Source: Chthoniobacteraceae bacterium
GTDB lineage: Bacteria > Verrucomicrobiota > Verrucomicrobiia > Chthoniobacterales > Chthoniobacteraceae
Assembly (NCBI GenBank): GCA_947449735.1
Contig: CANFTB010000006.1
Span: 1 to 64,000 of the forward strand
Reading direction: 5' to 3'
DNA: 64,000 bases
Shown here: positions 24,174 to 33,310 of the stretch, one piece after another
How positions within the stretch are numbered: position 1 is the first letter of the stretch
How the letters are laid out: every line of letters starts with the position of its first letter
Notes under the pieces: generated by a model
Seen by the model: the letters and a program-made list of their open reading frames with translations, nothing else
What the model was told of the DNA's origin: nothing
The model's database searches: none
Translations under genes and position numbers: made by a program

Positions 24174-24962
24174 TTAAGCGAAGTTAGGGACGGCTGCAAG
24201 GAGCTTCCGAGTATATTCGTGTTGTGGGTCGGCGTAGATTCTCTCTGCTGGCGCTGATTCCACAATCTTGCCTCTGTACATCACCAGAATATGGTCGCTG
24301 ATGTGTTCGACGACCGCGAGGTCATGCGCGATGAAGAGGTACGACAGGCCGAGCTGCTCCTGCAGGTCCTGCAGGAGGTTCACGATCTGTGCCTGGACGC
24401 TCACATCCAGAGCGCTCACGGGCTCGTCGCATACGATAAACCGCGGCTCCACTGCCAGAGCCCGCGCGATCCCGATGCGCTGGCGCTGGCCCCCGGAAAA
24501 CTCGTGGGGGTAGCGCGCGGACATTTCCGGCTGCAGACCGACCTGCCGCAGGAGGTCCGCCACGCGGGCGGAGCGGTCCTTGCGGGTCATCTTTGGAAAA
24601 TGAATCTCAAGCGCCTCTCCGATGATTTCGCCGACCGAATGGCGTGGGTTCAGAGAGCCGAAGGGGTCTTGAAAAATCATCTGCATCTGCCGGCGCAAGG
24701 GGCGGAACGCCGACTCCGACATGCTCAGAATGTCTTGGTCCTGGTAACGCACCTCGCCAGAGGTGGCGGGAGTCAATTTGAGGATCGTCTTTCCAATGGT
24801 GGACTTGCCGGAGCCGCTCTCTCCGACCAGCCCGACGGTCGAGCCTGCTTCGATGGAGAAGCTGACGTCATCAACGGCCTTGATGTCGTCGATATGCCGT
24901 CTCAGAACGCTGGAGCGCACAGGGAAGTAGGTCTTCAGTTGGCGGACTTCGAGTAGTGGCAT
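24174..24962 (-). CDS. Oligopeptide/dipeptide ABC transporter ATP-binding protein (OppF/DppF type)
   Basis: 262 residues forming a cytoplasmic ATPase subunit. Visible motifs are Walker [10 protein letters not shown] near residue 50, Q-loop QMIFQDP, ABC signature [15 protein letters not shown], Walker B FIVCDEP and the switch His in AHDLAVV. The C-terminus has the Opp/Dpp-type extension ending in [14 protein letters not shown]. This class normally works with OppD and two permeases taking up peptides or nickel, but none is encoded nearby. It sits between thiG and rodA on the same strand. It may serve a transporter encoded elsewhere, or be the remaining half of a split or fused system. Confidence 0.9.
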   Translation of the reverse strand: MPLLEVRQLKTYFPVRSSVLRRHIDDIKAVDDVSFSIEAGSTVGLVGESGSGKSTIGKTILKLTPATSGEVRYQDQDILSMSESAFRPLRRQMQMIFQDPFGSLNPRHSVGEIIGEALEIHFPKMTRKDRSARVADLLRQVGLQPEMSARYPHEFSGGQRQRIGIARALAVEPRFIVCDEPVSALDVSVQAQIVNLLQDLQEQLGLSYLFIAHDLAVVEHISDHILVMYRGKIVESAPAERIYADPQHEYTRKLLAAVPNFA

Positions 24963-25045
24963 GGGGAATGTCGTGGGGAGTTTGGCGGACCTCGAAAGGA
25001 GTCCTTCAGCCGGACGGAAAAATACTCCGCAGGCCTTGGTCGGGT

Positions 25046-25858
25046 CTAGTGGGGATGCGTGTTCAAAAATGCGGTGAGGGGGCTGGTTGCGGACGCGGAT
25101 TCCGAGATGTCTCCCAGACCGGTTTCGTATGCTTCCCGGCCGGCCTCGACTGCGATGCGGAATGCGCGTGCCATGCGCACAGGGTCTGCCGCAATGGCAA
25201 TCGCCGTGTTAACCAAAACAGCCGAAGCGCCCATCTCCATGGCTTCCGCGGCCTGGCTTGGCGCTCCGATACCGGCGTCCACCACCACCGGGATGCGGCA
25301 CTGCTGCAGGATGATTTCGATCTGGTCCCTCGTTCTGATTCCGCGGTTGCTTCCGATTGGCGAGCCGAGGGGCATGACGGTGGCCGTGCCAACCTCCTCG
25401 AGCCGTTTTGCAAGCACAGGGTCCGCGTTGATGTAGGGAAGCACTGTGAATCCGTCCCTCACAAGAATCTCCGCCGCCTTGAGGGTCTCGATAGGGTCTG
25501 GAAGCAGGTAGCGGGGGTCCGGGTGAATCTCGAGTTTGATCCAGTCCGAGATGCCGGCCGCGCGTGCCAACCGTGCCAGGCGGACGGCCTCCTCCGCATT
25601 CATCGCCCCGCTCGTGTTCGGCAGGAGGAGATACTTGGAGGGGTCGATGTAATCCAGAATGTTGGCAAAGGGATCACTCGAGCCGCTCAGGTCGGCGCGA
25701 CGGAGCGCGACGGTGACGATTTCCGTGCCGCTTGCCTCCAGAGCGTCCGCCATGGCCTGGTTGGAGGCGAACTTGCCGGTGCCGAGCATCAGTCTTGAGC
25801 GAAACGTGCGGCCGGCAATGGTCAGGGATTGGGTCTGAGGTTCTGTCTGGAGAGCCAT
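25046..25858 (-). CDS. thiG: Thiazole synthase ThiG
   Basis: 270 residues. ThiG forms the thiazole phosphate moiety of thiamine from deoxyxylulose 5-phosphate, dehydroglycine or iminoglycine, and sulfur carried on ThiS. Seen: RLMLGTGKF near the N-terminus, [18 protein letters not shown] with the Schiff-base lysine, [13 protein letters not shown], and [27 protein letters not shown] shown here only as landmarks (PIGSNRG, GIGAPS). The longest frame adds 43 residues with no ThiG similarity, so the ATG at 25858 (MALQTEPQ) was preferred. No thiS, thiH/thiO or thiF is adjacent. The upstream gap was inspected for a TPP riboswitch and none was recognised. Confidence 0.93.
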   Translation of the reverse strand: MALQTEPQTQSLTIAGRTFRSRLMLGTGKFASNQAMADALEASGTEIVTVALRRADLSGSSDPFANILDYIDPSKYLLLPNTSGAMNAEEAVRLARLARAAGISDWIKLEIHPDPRYLLPDPIETLKAAEILVRDGFTVLPYINADPVLAKRLEEVGTATVMPLGSPIGSNRGIRTRDQIEIILQQCRIPVVVDAGIGAPSQAAEAMEMGASAVLVNTAIAIAADPVRMARAFRIAVEAGREAYETGLGDISESASATSPLTAFLNTHPH

Positions 25859-25991
25859 GGAGGTCTCACAGTAGCAAACCTCCGCCGCATTTCTACCTCG
25901 GAATCCTTCTGCAATCGTCTCCGCTGGCATGCGGGGTTCATTTGCGGTATGCATGGGGTCCCGACCCAACCCACGCACCTTTTCCATCCCC

Positions 25992-26576
25992 GTGATTTTA
26001 AACGACCATCAGATCCGCCACCTGGCAGGCCAGGGAATGATCAGCCCTTTTGAACCCGAGCTTGTACGGCACCTTGAAGACGGCCAGCCCGTGCTTTCTT
26101 ATGGCCCGTCGAGCTACGGGTATGACTTGAGGCTGTCTCCTAGGGAGTTTCTGATATTCCGACATATTCCAGGCACCGTGGTTGACCCCAAGGCCTTCAA
26201 TCCTAAAAACCTCGAGTCCAGCCCGGTGCACCGGGACGAGTCGGGCTCCTACTTCATTCTTCCCGCCCGCAGTTATGGTCTGGGTGTTGCGGTGGAGGAG
26301 TTGCACCTGCCCACAGACGTGACCGCCATCTGTGTGGGCAAGAGCACCTACGCTCGCTGCGGAATCATTGCGAACGTGACGCCGGCCGAGGCCGGTTGGA
26401 AGGGGCATCTTACCCTCGAGTTTTCGAATTCGAGCGCCGCTGACTGCCGGATCTATGCCTCCGAGGGGGTTGTCCAGATGCTGTTCTTCCGCGGAGAGCC
26501 CTGCGGCACCTCCTACCGGACGCGCCGCGGAAAATACCAGAACCAGCGTCAGCGCGTGACGTTGCCCAAGGTGTAA
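25992..26576 (+). CDS. dcd: dCTP deaminase
   Basis: 194 residues, the same size as E. coli Dcd (193). It deaminates dCTP to dUTP, which feeds dTMP synthesis. The family start is M-I-L-x-D, and here a GTG at 25992 opens [11 protein letters not shown], so I chose it over the ATG at 25929, whose extra 21 residues look non-coding. Motifs seen are [26 protein letters not shown] containing the catalytic Glu, and the C-terminal Y-x-x-R-x-G-KYQNQ tail that closes over the nucleotide. It is divergent from thiG across 133 bp and converges on the DUF1501 gene with a 23-bp gap. Confidence 0.92.
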   Translation: MILNDHQIRHLAGQGMISPFEPELVRHLEDGQPVLSYGPSSYGYDLRLSPREFLIFRHIPGTVVDPKAFNPKNLESSPVHRDESGSYFILPARSYGLGVAVEELHLPTDVTAICVGKSTYARCGIIANVTPAEAGWKGHLTLEFSNSSAADCRIYASEGVVQMLFFRGEPCGTSYRTRRGKYQNQRQRVTLPKV

Positions 26577-26599
26577 GGGTTCACCGGCGTAGCGCTGCC

Positions 26600-28048
26600 C
26601 TACGCAAGAAGCTCGGAGACAACCCTGGCGCCCTGTCCGTCGGTGAGCGTCAGGTTGCCTCCGTTTCGGATGAAGCCCAGCTTGCTGTGGTCGAAGCCGA
26701 AGCAGTGCAGGACGGTTGCGTGCCAGTCGTAGTGGTTCACGATGTCCTTGACCGCTTTGTGGCCCCATTCGTCGGTTTCGCCGAAAACCAGCCCGCCTTT
26801 GAAGCCGCCCCCCGCGACCCACTGGCTGAAGCCGTGGGTGTTGTGGTCCCGGCCCCATTTGTCGCGGCCGGCGTCGTTTTGGAGCACCGGCAACCGGCCC
26901 ATTTCGCCCCCCCAGTGGACGACCGTGCTGTCCAGAAGTCCGCGCTGTTTGAGATCGAGAATCAACGCGGCGCTCGGGCGGTCCGTTTCGGCGCACCGTT
27001 CGGGGAGCGATTTGATGATGGACCCGTGATGGTCCCAGCTCTGGCCGTTGTTGAGGACCTGCACATAGCGTACGCCCCGTTCCACAAGCCGCCGGGCTGT
27101 CAGGCAGCGGCGCCCGTAGTCGGCCGTGAGGGGGTTGTCGATGCCATACAACTTGAGGACGTGCTCCGGTTCGCCCGAGAGATCCAGCGCCTCCTTCGCG
27201 GCGACCTGCATCTTGCCGGCCAGTTCGTAGCTCGCAATGCGCGCCTGCAGATCGTGCTCGCCCGGATGCTCCGCGGCGTGCCCGCCGTTTAGCGACTTTA
27301 GAAACTCCATCTGCCTGGACTGCGGTTTTCCCAGGAAAGCCGCGGGCGGGTCAAGGTTCAGGATGTAGGGCGCCTTGGCCTGCACAAGCGTGCCCTGGTA
27401 TGTCGAAGGCAGCCATCCGTTTGTCCAGTGCTGGTGCTGGAATGTCGGCAGCCCCGAGGGGTGGGCGAGCACAACGTACGCGGGGAGGTCCTGAGTCTCG
27501 CTCCCCAAGGCGTAGGCCATCCAGGCGCCAAACGTCGGGCGTCCCACGGTGCCTTTGCCCGTCTGCATGGCGAGCATTCCCTGCAGATGGTTGCTGACGC
27601 CCGAGCGCATCGAGCGGATCAGCGTAATCTCGTCTGCAACCTGCTGCAGGTTTGGAAGCAGTTCGCTCAACTCCATCCCCGACTGGCCCGACTTCTTGAA
27701 GGTCCATGGAGAGCCGAAAACCTTGGAGGAGGCCTGCGCCACGTTGTCGTAAATCACCTCGCCCGGAAATTTCTCGCCGTGGTATTTCGCGAGCATCGGC
27801 TTGGGGTCAAACAGGTCCATTTGCGACGGTCCGCCCATCATGAAGAGGGAGATCATCGCGCGCGCCCTGCCCGGGGAGGGTGCGATCTTGGGTTTGACAT
27901 CAAAGCTTTCTGCTCCCAGAAGCGGCTTGACTGGGGCGGCCAGCAGCCGATCGTCCCGCAGCAGCGAGGCCAGCGCGAGGCCCCCCAGACCGAAGCCGCC
28001 GCTGTGCAGGAAGTGTCTGCGGGAGCAGAGAGAGGAATTTGAATTCAT
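26600..28048 (-). CDS. DUF1501 protein, Tat-exported, sulfatase/phosphatase-like fold
   Basis: 482 residues. The N-terminus has a twin-arginine signal (SRRHFLHSGG followed by a hydrophobic run), so it is predicted to be exported folded. The DUF1501 family belongs to the alkaline phosphatase/sulfatase superfamily and is abundant in Planctomycetes and Verrucomicrobia. Family landmarks seen are MISLFMMGGPSQMDLFDPKP, GMLAMQTG, RCLTARRLVERGVRYVQV, WDHH and GRDHN.HGF near residues 400-410. It starts 15 bp after the DUF1549/DUF1553 gene, and the two occur together in many PVC genomes. Enzymatic function is not established for the family as far as I know. Confidence 0.9.
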   Translation of the reverse strand: MNSNSSLCSRRHFLHSGGFGLGGLALASLLRDDRLLAAPVKPLLGAESFDVKPKIAPSPGRARAMISLFMMGGPSQMDLFDPKPMLAKYHGEKFPGEVIYDNVAQASSKVFGSPWTFKKSGQSGMELSELLPNLQQVADEITLIRSMRSGVSNHLQGMLAMQTGKGTVGRPTFGAWMAYALGSETQDLPAYVVLAHPSGLPTFQHQHWTNGWLPSTYQGTLVQAKAPYILNLDPPAAFLGKPQSRQMEFLKSLNGGHAAEHPGEHDLQARIASYELAGKMQVAAKEALDLSGEPEHVLKLYGIDNPLTADYGRRCLTARRLVERGVRYVQVLNNGQSWDHHGSIIKSLPERCAETDRPSAALILDLKQRGLLDSTVVHWGGEMGRLPVLQNDAGRDKWGRDHNTHGFSQWVAGGGFKGGLVFGETDEWGHKAVKDIVNHYDWHATVLHCFGFDHSKLGFIRNGGNLTLTDGQGARVVSELLA

Positions 28049-28063
28049 GCGGCAGCCTTTTTG

Positions 28064-30733
28064 CTATTCGGTGTGGATGAAACGGTTGGAGGCCAGCAGC
28101 GCCTGGCAGAGCGAGCCGAATGCATCCCGCTGGGGATCGGACGGCGGCGCGTCCTTGGGGCCGGGATGCTTTGCGGAGTAGTCGCGGAGGGATTCCGTCT
28201 GCTCCGAAAGCATCACGAGAAAACGGTCTTCCTCCGCGGCCGCGGGCGGCCTGCCCTGGGTGAGGATCCATGCCCTGCGCACCTGCGCCCGGGCGTCTCC
28301 GGGAAGTTCCTTTCGCACGCGCTCGGCAAGCGCTCGGCCGGTCTGCACGACGAAGTCGTCGTTCATTAAAAACAAGGCCTGCGGGGCGACGGTTGAAATG
28401 GGGCGGGACTCGCAGTTCGGATCCATGACTGGCAGGTCGAATGTATCCAGAACGGTCATGGGCATTTTGCGGCGCAACTGGAGGTAGATCGAGCGCCTGT
28501 TCACCGCGGGCGCGGAGGTGTCCACCTTCACCACGTCGCCGTTTGCATTGAGAACCTCGACACCCGCGACGATGCGACCCTCCGTGGTGCGTGCCGCCGT
28601 GACGGGCACGCCGAACATGTCCTTTTTTAGCAGCCCGGCCACCTCGAGCATCGAGTCCCTGACGGTTTCCGCGTCGAGACGGCGTATCTTGAATCGTCCG
28701 TACCAGACGTTCTCAGGATCTTGAGCCGTTGACGCGTTGTTGATGGAGGACTGGCGGTACGTCTGGCTGAGCACCATTTCTCTGTGCATGGCTTTCAGAC
28801 TCCAGCCCGATTCGACGAAACGCACGGCGAGGTAGTCCAGAAGCTCAAGGTGCGAGGGCAGCTCTCCAAGGCGCCCGAAGTCCGCGGGCGAGTTGACGAT
28901 CCCCCGGCCGAAGTGGTGCATCCAAACCCGGTTCATGAGGACCCGCGCCACCAGCGGATGCCGTCCGGAAGTGAGCCACTGTGCGTAGGCGAGGCGGCGT
29001 CCGGATGTTTGCAGAGAGGGGTCGGGCTTTTGAATTTCGGGGCCCCCGAGGACGGCGAGTTCGCCGGGGGTCACCGCTTCGCGAAGCTGGTCGTGGTCCC
29101 CACGGTGGTGGAGTTCGCTCTTCGGGATGTCGCCCGAGACCTCGGTGGTGACCGTGAGCATTCCCTCGGCGGGCTTCGTGGCGCGCAATTTAGTCGCCTC
29201 GGCGCGTTTCTCCTGCACCAACTTGTCCGCCTTGGGATCGTAGAGGTTGAGTCCGAACAAACTCAGCGCGGATGGATACTTCTTGATCAGCGCCTCCTGT
29301 TCGGGCGAGCGCTTGGCCTTTTCCGTGGCCCTCGCTGCGCGGTACGCATCACGTTCCCCTTCCGGAATTTCCAGAATCTTTTTTTCAAACAGCTCGTCCA
29401 GAAACTTGCGGTCCATGCTCTTCGCCTCGGCCTCTATGGCCACCGCCTGCTTTTCAATTTCCGCCGCCTTGTCCCGGTCCGCCTGCGTGTAGAGAGAAAC
29501 GAACCGTTGCGCCGGTGTGCGCCACTTCCGCCAGTCCAGAGCGGGGTCGAAGATGGCCCGAAGGCGGAAGTAGTCGACCTGGGTGATGGGATCGTAGCGG
29601 TGGTCGTGGCACTGCGCGCATGCGACCGTCAGTCCCAGCAGTGAGGTGGAAACCACGCGCACCGTGTCGGCGATGTTTTGGTTCCGGGCGAGATTGGCGT
29701 CCGCAACAGCGTCGCCGGTGCCGTCCGGGGCGAGGCGCAGGAAGGCGGTCGCGGCGAGGGCGTCGAATTTCGACTTGTCGTGCACCGCGTCCCCGACCTT
29801 GCCGTGTGAGACACCCGCAAGTTCGTCGCCGGCGAGTTGTTCTTGAATGAAGCGGTTCCAGGGCTTGTCCGCGTTGAGAGCGCGGATGACGTAGTCCCGG
29901 TAGCGCCAGGCGTGCGCGCGCAGCGAGTCCGCATCCGCATAGCCGTTTGTGTCGGAGTACCCGGCCACGTCGAGCCAGTGCCTCGCCCAGCGTTCCCCGT
30001 AGGCCGGGGAGGCAAGGAGCCGTTCGACTTGCTTGGAATAAGCTGCGGGGTCTTTGTCCGCCTCGAATGCGGAAATTTCCTCCGGGGAAGGGGGGAGGCC
30101 GGTGAGGTCCAGGCTGAGGCGGCGTAGCAAAACGGCCCGCCTGGCTTCCTGCGCGAATCCGAGGCCATGCTCCTCCAGTTTGGCGCGCACGAAAGCGTCG
30201 ATCGGGGAGAGCGAGGGGCTGTTTTCAAATCTTGGAGGCACCTGCTTTACGGCCGCCTGATAGGCCCAGAACTTCCGGTCTTCGTCGGTGATGTAGGGCC
30301 CGGGAGGCAGTGAGTCGGGCTCTTTCTCTGACACGAGGGCTCCCGATTTCACCCAGCTTTCGAGGGTCGCAAGTTCCTCCGGTGTCAGCTTTTTTCCTTT
30401 TTTGGGCATCTCCCCTTCGCGGATGACGCGGATGAGTTCACTGTCGCCGGGGGACCCGGGGTGAAGGATGCGAGAGCCGTCCTTGGTTTCTCCGTCCATG
30501 AAATGCCGGAGGCGCAGGTCTACCCCGCCGCCCAGCTTGGGCTCCTCGCCGTGGCAGTGCGTGCAGTGGGCTTTTAGGATCGGGCGAACCTGTGTTTCGT
30601 AGACGGGTGCGGGGGAGGCTCCACCTTTGGCGGGGGGCTGTGTGAGGGCTGCAGAGTGCACGGATATCCCTGCGGCGCAGTGGTAAACAGCTGCCGCTAG
30701 GAGAAGCCGCCTGATGGGGGTGCTGCGCTTCAT
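28064..30733 (-). CDS. Heme-c binding PSCyt1 / DUF1549 / DUF1553 protein
   Basis: 889 residues. Domains in order: a signal peptide at 1-28; a planctomycete-type cytochrome c domain (PSCyt1) with C57-x-x-C60-H61 in AHCTHCHGEE, and a later MPKKGKKLT with a possible axial Met; DUF1549 (about 140-380, with ERWARHWLDVAGYSDTNGY); and DUF1553 (about 560-830, with RVLMNRVWMHHFGRGIV and RRSIYLQLRRK). A second CAQCHDHR motif lies near residue 375. I began at the ATG at 30733 because it opens a good signal peptide; the longest frame adds 19 poor residues. It is paired with the DUF1501 gene downstream. A periplasmic redox role is inferred from the heme motif; the substrate is unknown. Confidence 0.9.
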   Translation of the reverse strand: MKRSTPIRRLLLAAAVYHCAAGISVHSAALTQPPAKGGASPAPVYETQVRPILKAHCTHCHGEEPKLGGGVDLRLRHFMDGETKDGSRILHPGSPGDSELIRVIREGEMPKKGKKLTPEELATLESWVKSGALVSEKEPDSLPPGPYITDEDRKFWAYQAAVKQVPPRFENSPSLSPIDAFVRAKLEEHGLGFAQEARRAVLLRRLSLDLTGLPPSPEEISAFEADKDPAAYSKQVERLLASPAYGERWARHWLDVAGYSDTNGYADADSLRAHAWRYRDYVIRALNADKPWNRFIQEQLAGDELAGVSHGKVGDAVHDKSKFDALAATAFLRLAPDGTGDAVADANLARNQNIADTVRVVSTSLLGLTVACAQCHDHRYDPITQVDYFRLRAIFDPALDWRKWRTPAQRFVSLYTQADRDKAAEIEKQAVAIEAEAKSMDRKFLDELFEKKILEIPEGERDAYRAARATEKAKRSPEQEALIKKYPSALSLFGLNLYDPKADKLVQEKRAEATKLRATKPAEGMLTVTTEVSGDIPKSELHHRGDHDQLREAVTPGELAVLGGPEIQKPDPSLQTSGRRLAYAQWLTSGRHPLVARVLMNRVWMHHFGRGIVNSPADFGRLGELPSHLELLDYLAVRFVESGWSLKAMHREMVLSQTYRQSSINNASTAQDPENVWYGRFKIRRLDAETVRDSMLEVAGLLKKDMFGVPVTAARTTEGRIVAGVEVLNANGDVVKVDTSAPAVNRRSIYLQLRRKMPMTVLDTFDLPVMDPNCESRPISTVAPQALFLMNDDFVVQTGRALAERVRKELPGDARAQVRRAWILTQGRPPAAAEEDRFLVMLSEQTESLRDYSAKHPGPKDAPPSDPQRDAFGSLCQALLASNRFIHTE

Positions 30734-30865
30734 GTTCTGGCCAAGGACTAACCTATCGGGCGTCCGGCTATTAGGTCGAAAAGAATTCACCGGGCCGTGC
30801 GGGTTCCGCGTTGTGCAGTCGCCGCAATCCTGCTGCGGGCATCCACCCGGCCCGCAACTTTCGGT

Positions 30866-32356
30866 CTACAACCTGGCGCGCATCGCATCTACGCGGGCCT
30901 GCACTTCGGCGGGCATCTTCACCAGTTCGGGCCAAACCCGGTGGTAGCCTTCGCCCGGCAGCTTCCGCGTGGCGTCGAAGCCCATGTGGGTGCCGATGGT
31001 GGCGATGCTTGGAGCGTGGTCGAGGGCGTCGCTTGGGTTTTTGGTGACGATGCTGTCGCGTTGCGGGTCCGTGTTGGCGCACATGCGGAAGAGGACCTCG
31101 CTGGTGTTGTGCACATCGCAGTCGGCGTCTACGACGACGATGTACTTGGCAAACATCATTTGTCCCATGCCCCACAGCCCGTGCATGATCTTGTAGGCTT
31201 GTAGGGCGTACTGTTTCCGGATGGACACGAACACGAGGTTGTGGAAAACGCCTTCTGCCGGGAGGGCGATGTCCACGATTTCCGGGAAGTTCATCTGGAA
31301 CACGGGCAGGAAGATCCGGGCGCTTGCCGTTCCCATGTAAAAGTCCTCCATCGGTGGAATACCGACGATGGTGCACGGATAGACAGCGTCCCTGCGGTGG
31401 GTGATGGCGGTGATGTGGAAAACGGGGTAGCTGTCCACCGGCGTGTAGAAGCCGGTGTGGTCGCCGAAAGGCCCTTCGTCCCGCATTTCCCCCGGGTGGA
31501 CAAAGCCTTCAATCACGAAGTCAACGTCCGCAGGCACCTCCAGGGGAACGGAGATGCACGGCGCCAGGTCCACCGGTTTTTTCCGGATAAACCCGGCGAA
31601 CAACAGTTCGTCCAAACCGTCGGGAAGCGGCGCCGTCGCCGCGAAGGCATACGCCGGGTCGCCGCCGATGGTGATGGCGACCGGCATCGGTTCGCCTTTC
31701 TCGTAGTATCGCTTTCCGTGCCGCGCACCGACCTTGTGGACCTGCCAGTGCATCCCCGTGGTCTGCGGGTCGTAAATCTGGATCCGGTACATTCCCAAAT
31801 TGCGCTCCCCGGAGTCGGGATCTTTGGTGTGCACGCAGGGAAGGGTGATGAAGCGGCCACCGTCGTCCGGCCAGCACTGGAGGATGGGAAGGTCGAGGAG
31901 GGTGGGAAAGGCCTGGGCGGCAGTGGAGGGAGTGACCGGGGTTTCAAACCGGTGGACGATTTCCTGCGCGGGTCCGGTGCGCACGTGGTTTGGTTTTGCG
32001 TTGAGCAGGCCGAGTCCCTGCATCGCCAGAGCCCATGCGGATTTGAGGCTGGTGGGAGGCTTGGCCTTCAGGATCAACCGCATCTCGTTCATGAGCTCGT
32101 CCACGTGTCCGAGTCCGAGGGCGAGAGCCATGCGCTTTTGCGAACCCATCGTGTTGATCGCCACGGGGAAGGAGGACTCGATCCCGTTCACCGTGGGCTT
32201 CTCAAAAAGGAGGGCCTTGCCGCCTCCGGGGGATTTCATCTCGCGGTCCGCCCATGCGGTGATTTCCAACTCGGTCGCCACGGGAAAGGGGATGCGCACA
32301 AGTTCGCCCGCTTTTTCGAGGGCGGCGACAAATTCAGCGGTGGAGCGGTAGGCCAT
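30866..32356 (-). CDS. UbiD family prenylated-FMN-dependent decarboxylase
   Basis: 496 residues, the usual UbiD length. The family reversibly decarboxylates aromatic or unsaturated acids, for instance 4-hydroxy-3-polyprenylbenzoate in quinone synthesis. Seen: NLGMYRIQIYDPQ with the conserved Arg, GGDPAYAFAATAPLP, EMRDEGPFGDHTGFYTP (the conserved acidic E-x-x-x-E cofactor/active-site motif), and CTIVGIPPMEDFYMG. No ubiX-like prenyltransferase lies in the window, so the cofactor must be made elsewhere. It lies 131 bp before the DUF1549/DUF1553 gene on the same strand and is divergent from nagB. Whether it serves menaquinone synthesis or aromatic catabolism cannot be decided here. Confidence 0.92.
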   Translation of the reverse strand: MAYRSTAEFVAALEKAGELVRIPFPVATELEITAWADREMKSPGGGKALLFEKPTVNGIESSFPVAINTMGSQKRMALALGLGHVDELMNEMRLILKAKPPTSLKSAWALAMQGLGLLNAKPNHVRTGPAQEIVHRFETPVTPSTAAQAFPTLLDLPILQCWPDDGGRFITLPCVHTKDPDSGERNLGMYRIQIYDPQTTGMHWQVHKVGARHGKRYYEKGEPMPVAITIGGDPAYAFAATAPLPDGLDELLFAGFIRKKPVDLAPCISVPLEVPADVDFVIEGFVHPGEMRDEGPFGDHTGFYTPVDSYPVFHITAITHRRDAVYPCTIVGIPPMEDFYMGTASARIFLPVFQMNFPEIVDIALPAEGVFHNLVFVSIRKQYALQAYKIMHGLWGMGQMMFAKYIVVVDADCDVHNTSEVLFRMCANTDPQRDSIVTKNPSDALDHAPSIATIGTHMGFDATRKLPGEGYHRVWPELVKMPAEVQARVDAMRARL

Positions 32357-32426
32357 GGTGGCATCCTAGCGCCTAAAGGCCCCAAGGAAAGAAGGGCGAA
32401 ATGAAAATGGGCGTGACGCGGGCCTC

Positions 32427-32468
32427 GGATTTGGAGTGATGTCCCCCCACGCAAGTGCGCTCCAATCC
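32427..32468 (+). promoter_or_regulatory. Inverted repeat just before the nagB start
   Basis: GGATTTGGAG (32427-32436) pairs with CTCCAATCC (32460-32468) apart from one extra base, with a 23-nt loop between. The right arm ends 5 nt before the nagB ATG and takes the place of a ribosome binding site. It could be an operator or an mRNA hairpin that hides the start region. No experiment or known consensus supports either reading. Confidence 0.35.
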
Positions 32469-32473
32469 AAACT

Positions 32474-33256
32474 ATGGAAGTCATAATCGAACCCACGGCC
32501 GATGCAGCGAGTGTCCTTGCTGCTCGCATTGTTGCTGATCTTGTAAGGAAGAAGCCTGCCGCGGTTCTGGGCCTGGCGACTGGCAACACGCCGCTTCCCA
32601 TGTATCGAGAGCTGATTCGGTTGCATGCTGAGGAGGGGCTGGATTTCAGCGGGGTGACCACTTTTAACCTGGACGAGTACCTGGGTTTGGAGCCCGCTCA
32701 TCCGGCGTCCTACCATCACTTCATGTGGGAGAATCTCTTCCGTCACATCAACGTGCGTCCGGAGCAGGTGCACCTGCCGGATGGGCTGACTCAGGACGTC
32801 CCCTCCTGCTGCGCGGCTTACGAGGCCTCGATCCGCGGCGCCGGGGGGATTGATTTGCAGGTGCTCGGCATCGGCGGCGACGGGCACATCGGCTTTAACG
32901 AGCCGGTTTCCTCCCTTTCTTCGCGAACCCGAATCAAGACGCTCACCGAGCGGACACGCAGTGACAATGCGTTCGCCTTTTCCACGCCGGACGCCGTTCC
33001 TCACCATGTGATTACGATGGGGATTGGAACGATCATGGAGTCGCGGGAGGTTTTGTTGCTAGGGTTTGGCGGCCGCAAGGCGGACGCGCTGGAGGCAACG
33101 GTCGAGGGGCCGGTCAGCCAGATGGTGCCGGCATCGGTTCTGCAGTTTCACCAGCGGGTCCGGGTGATTTTGGACGAGGCCGCCTCCGTCAAACTGAAGC
33201 GGGCTGACTATTACAAGCACGTATACGCTAACAAACCGGGGTGGCAGAGGATTTGA
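32474..33256 (+). CDS. nagB: Glucosamine-6-phosphate deaminase
   Basis: 260 residues. NagB converts glucosamine 6-phosphate to fructose 6-phosphate and ammonia, the last step of amino-sugar catabolism. Seen: GLATGNTP phosphate loop near residue 33, TFNLDEYLGL with catalytic D67, GIGGDGHIGFNEP with D136, H138 and E143, then MGIGTIM and the lid. This matches the D72/D141/H143/E148 arrangement of the E. coli enzyme. It is followed 54 bp later by an AraC regulator and is divergent from the UbiD gene. No nagA or nagE homologue is adjacent. Confidence 0.95.
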   Translation: MEVIIEPTADAASVLAARIVADLVRKKPAAVLGLATGNTPLPMYRELIRLHAEEGLDFSGVTTFNLDEYLGLEPAHPASYHHFMWENLFRHINVRPEQVHLPDGLTQDVPSCCAAYEASIRGAGGIDLQVLGIGGDGHIGFNEPVSSLSSRTRIKTLTERTRSDNAFAFSTPDAVPHHVITMGIGTIMESREVLLLGFGGRKADALEATVEGPVSQMVPASVLQFHQRVRVILDEAASVKLKRADYYKHVYANKPGWQRI

Positions 33257-33310
33257 AGGGTTGGCGGAGGCTTTGTCCGGAATTGCGGGAAGCCCCGTCT
33301 CCACCCTTTA

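Noticed and set aside
25859-25991. TPP riboswitch before thiG
   Set aside because: The gap lacks the CTGAGA and ACC-TGA-type conserved blocks of the THI element on the minus strand.
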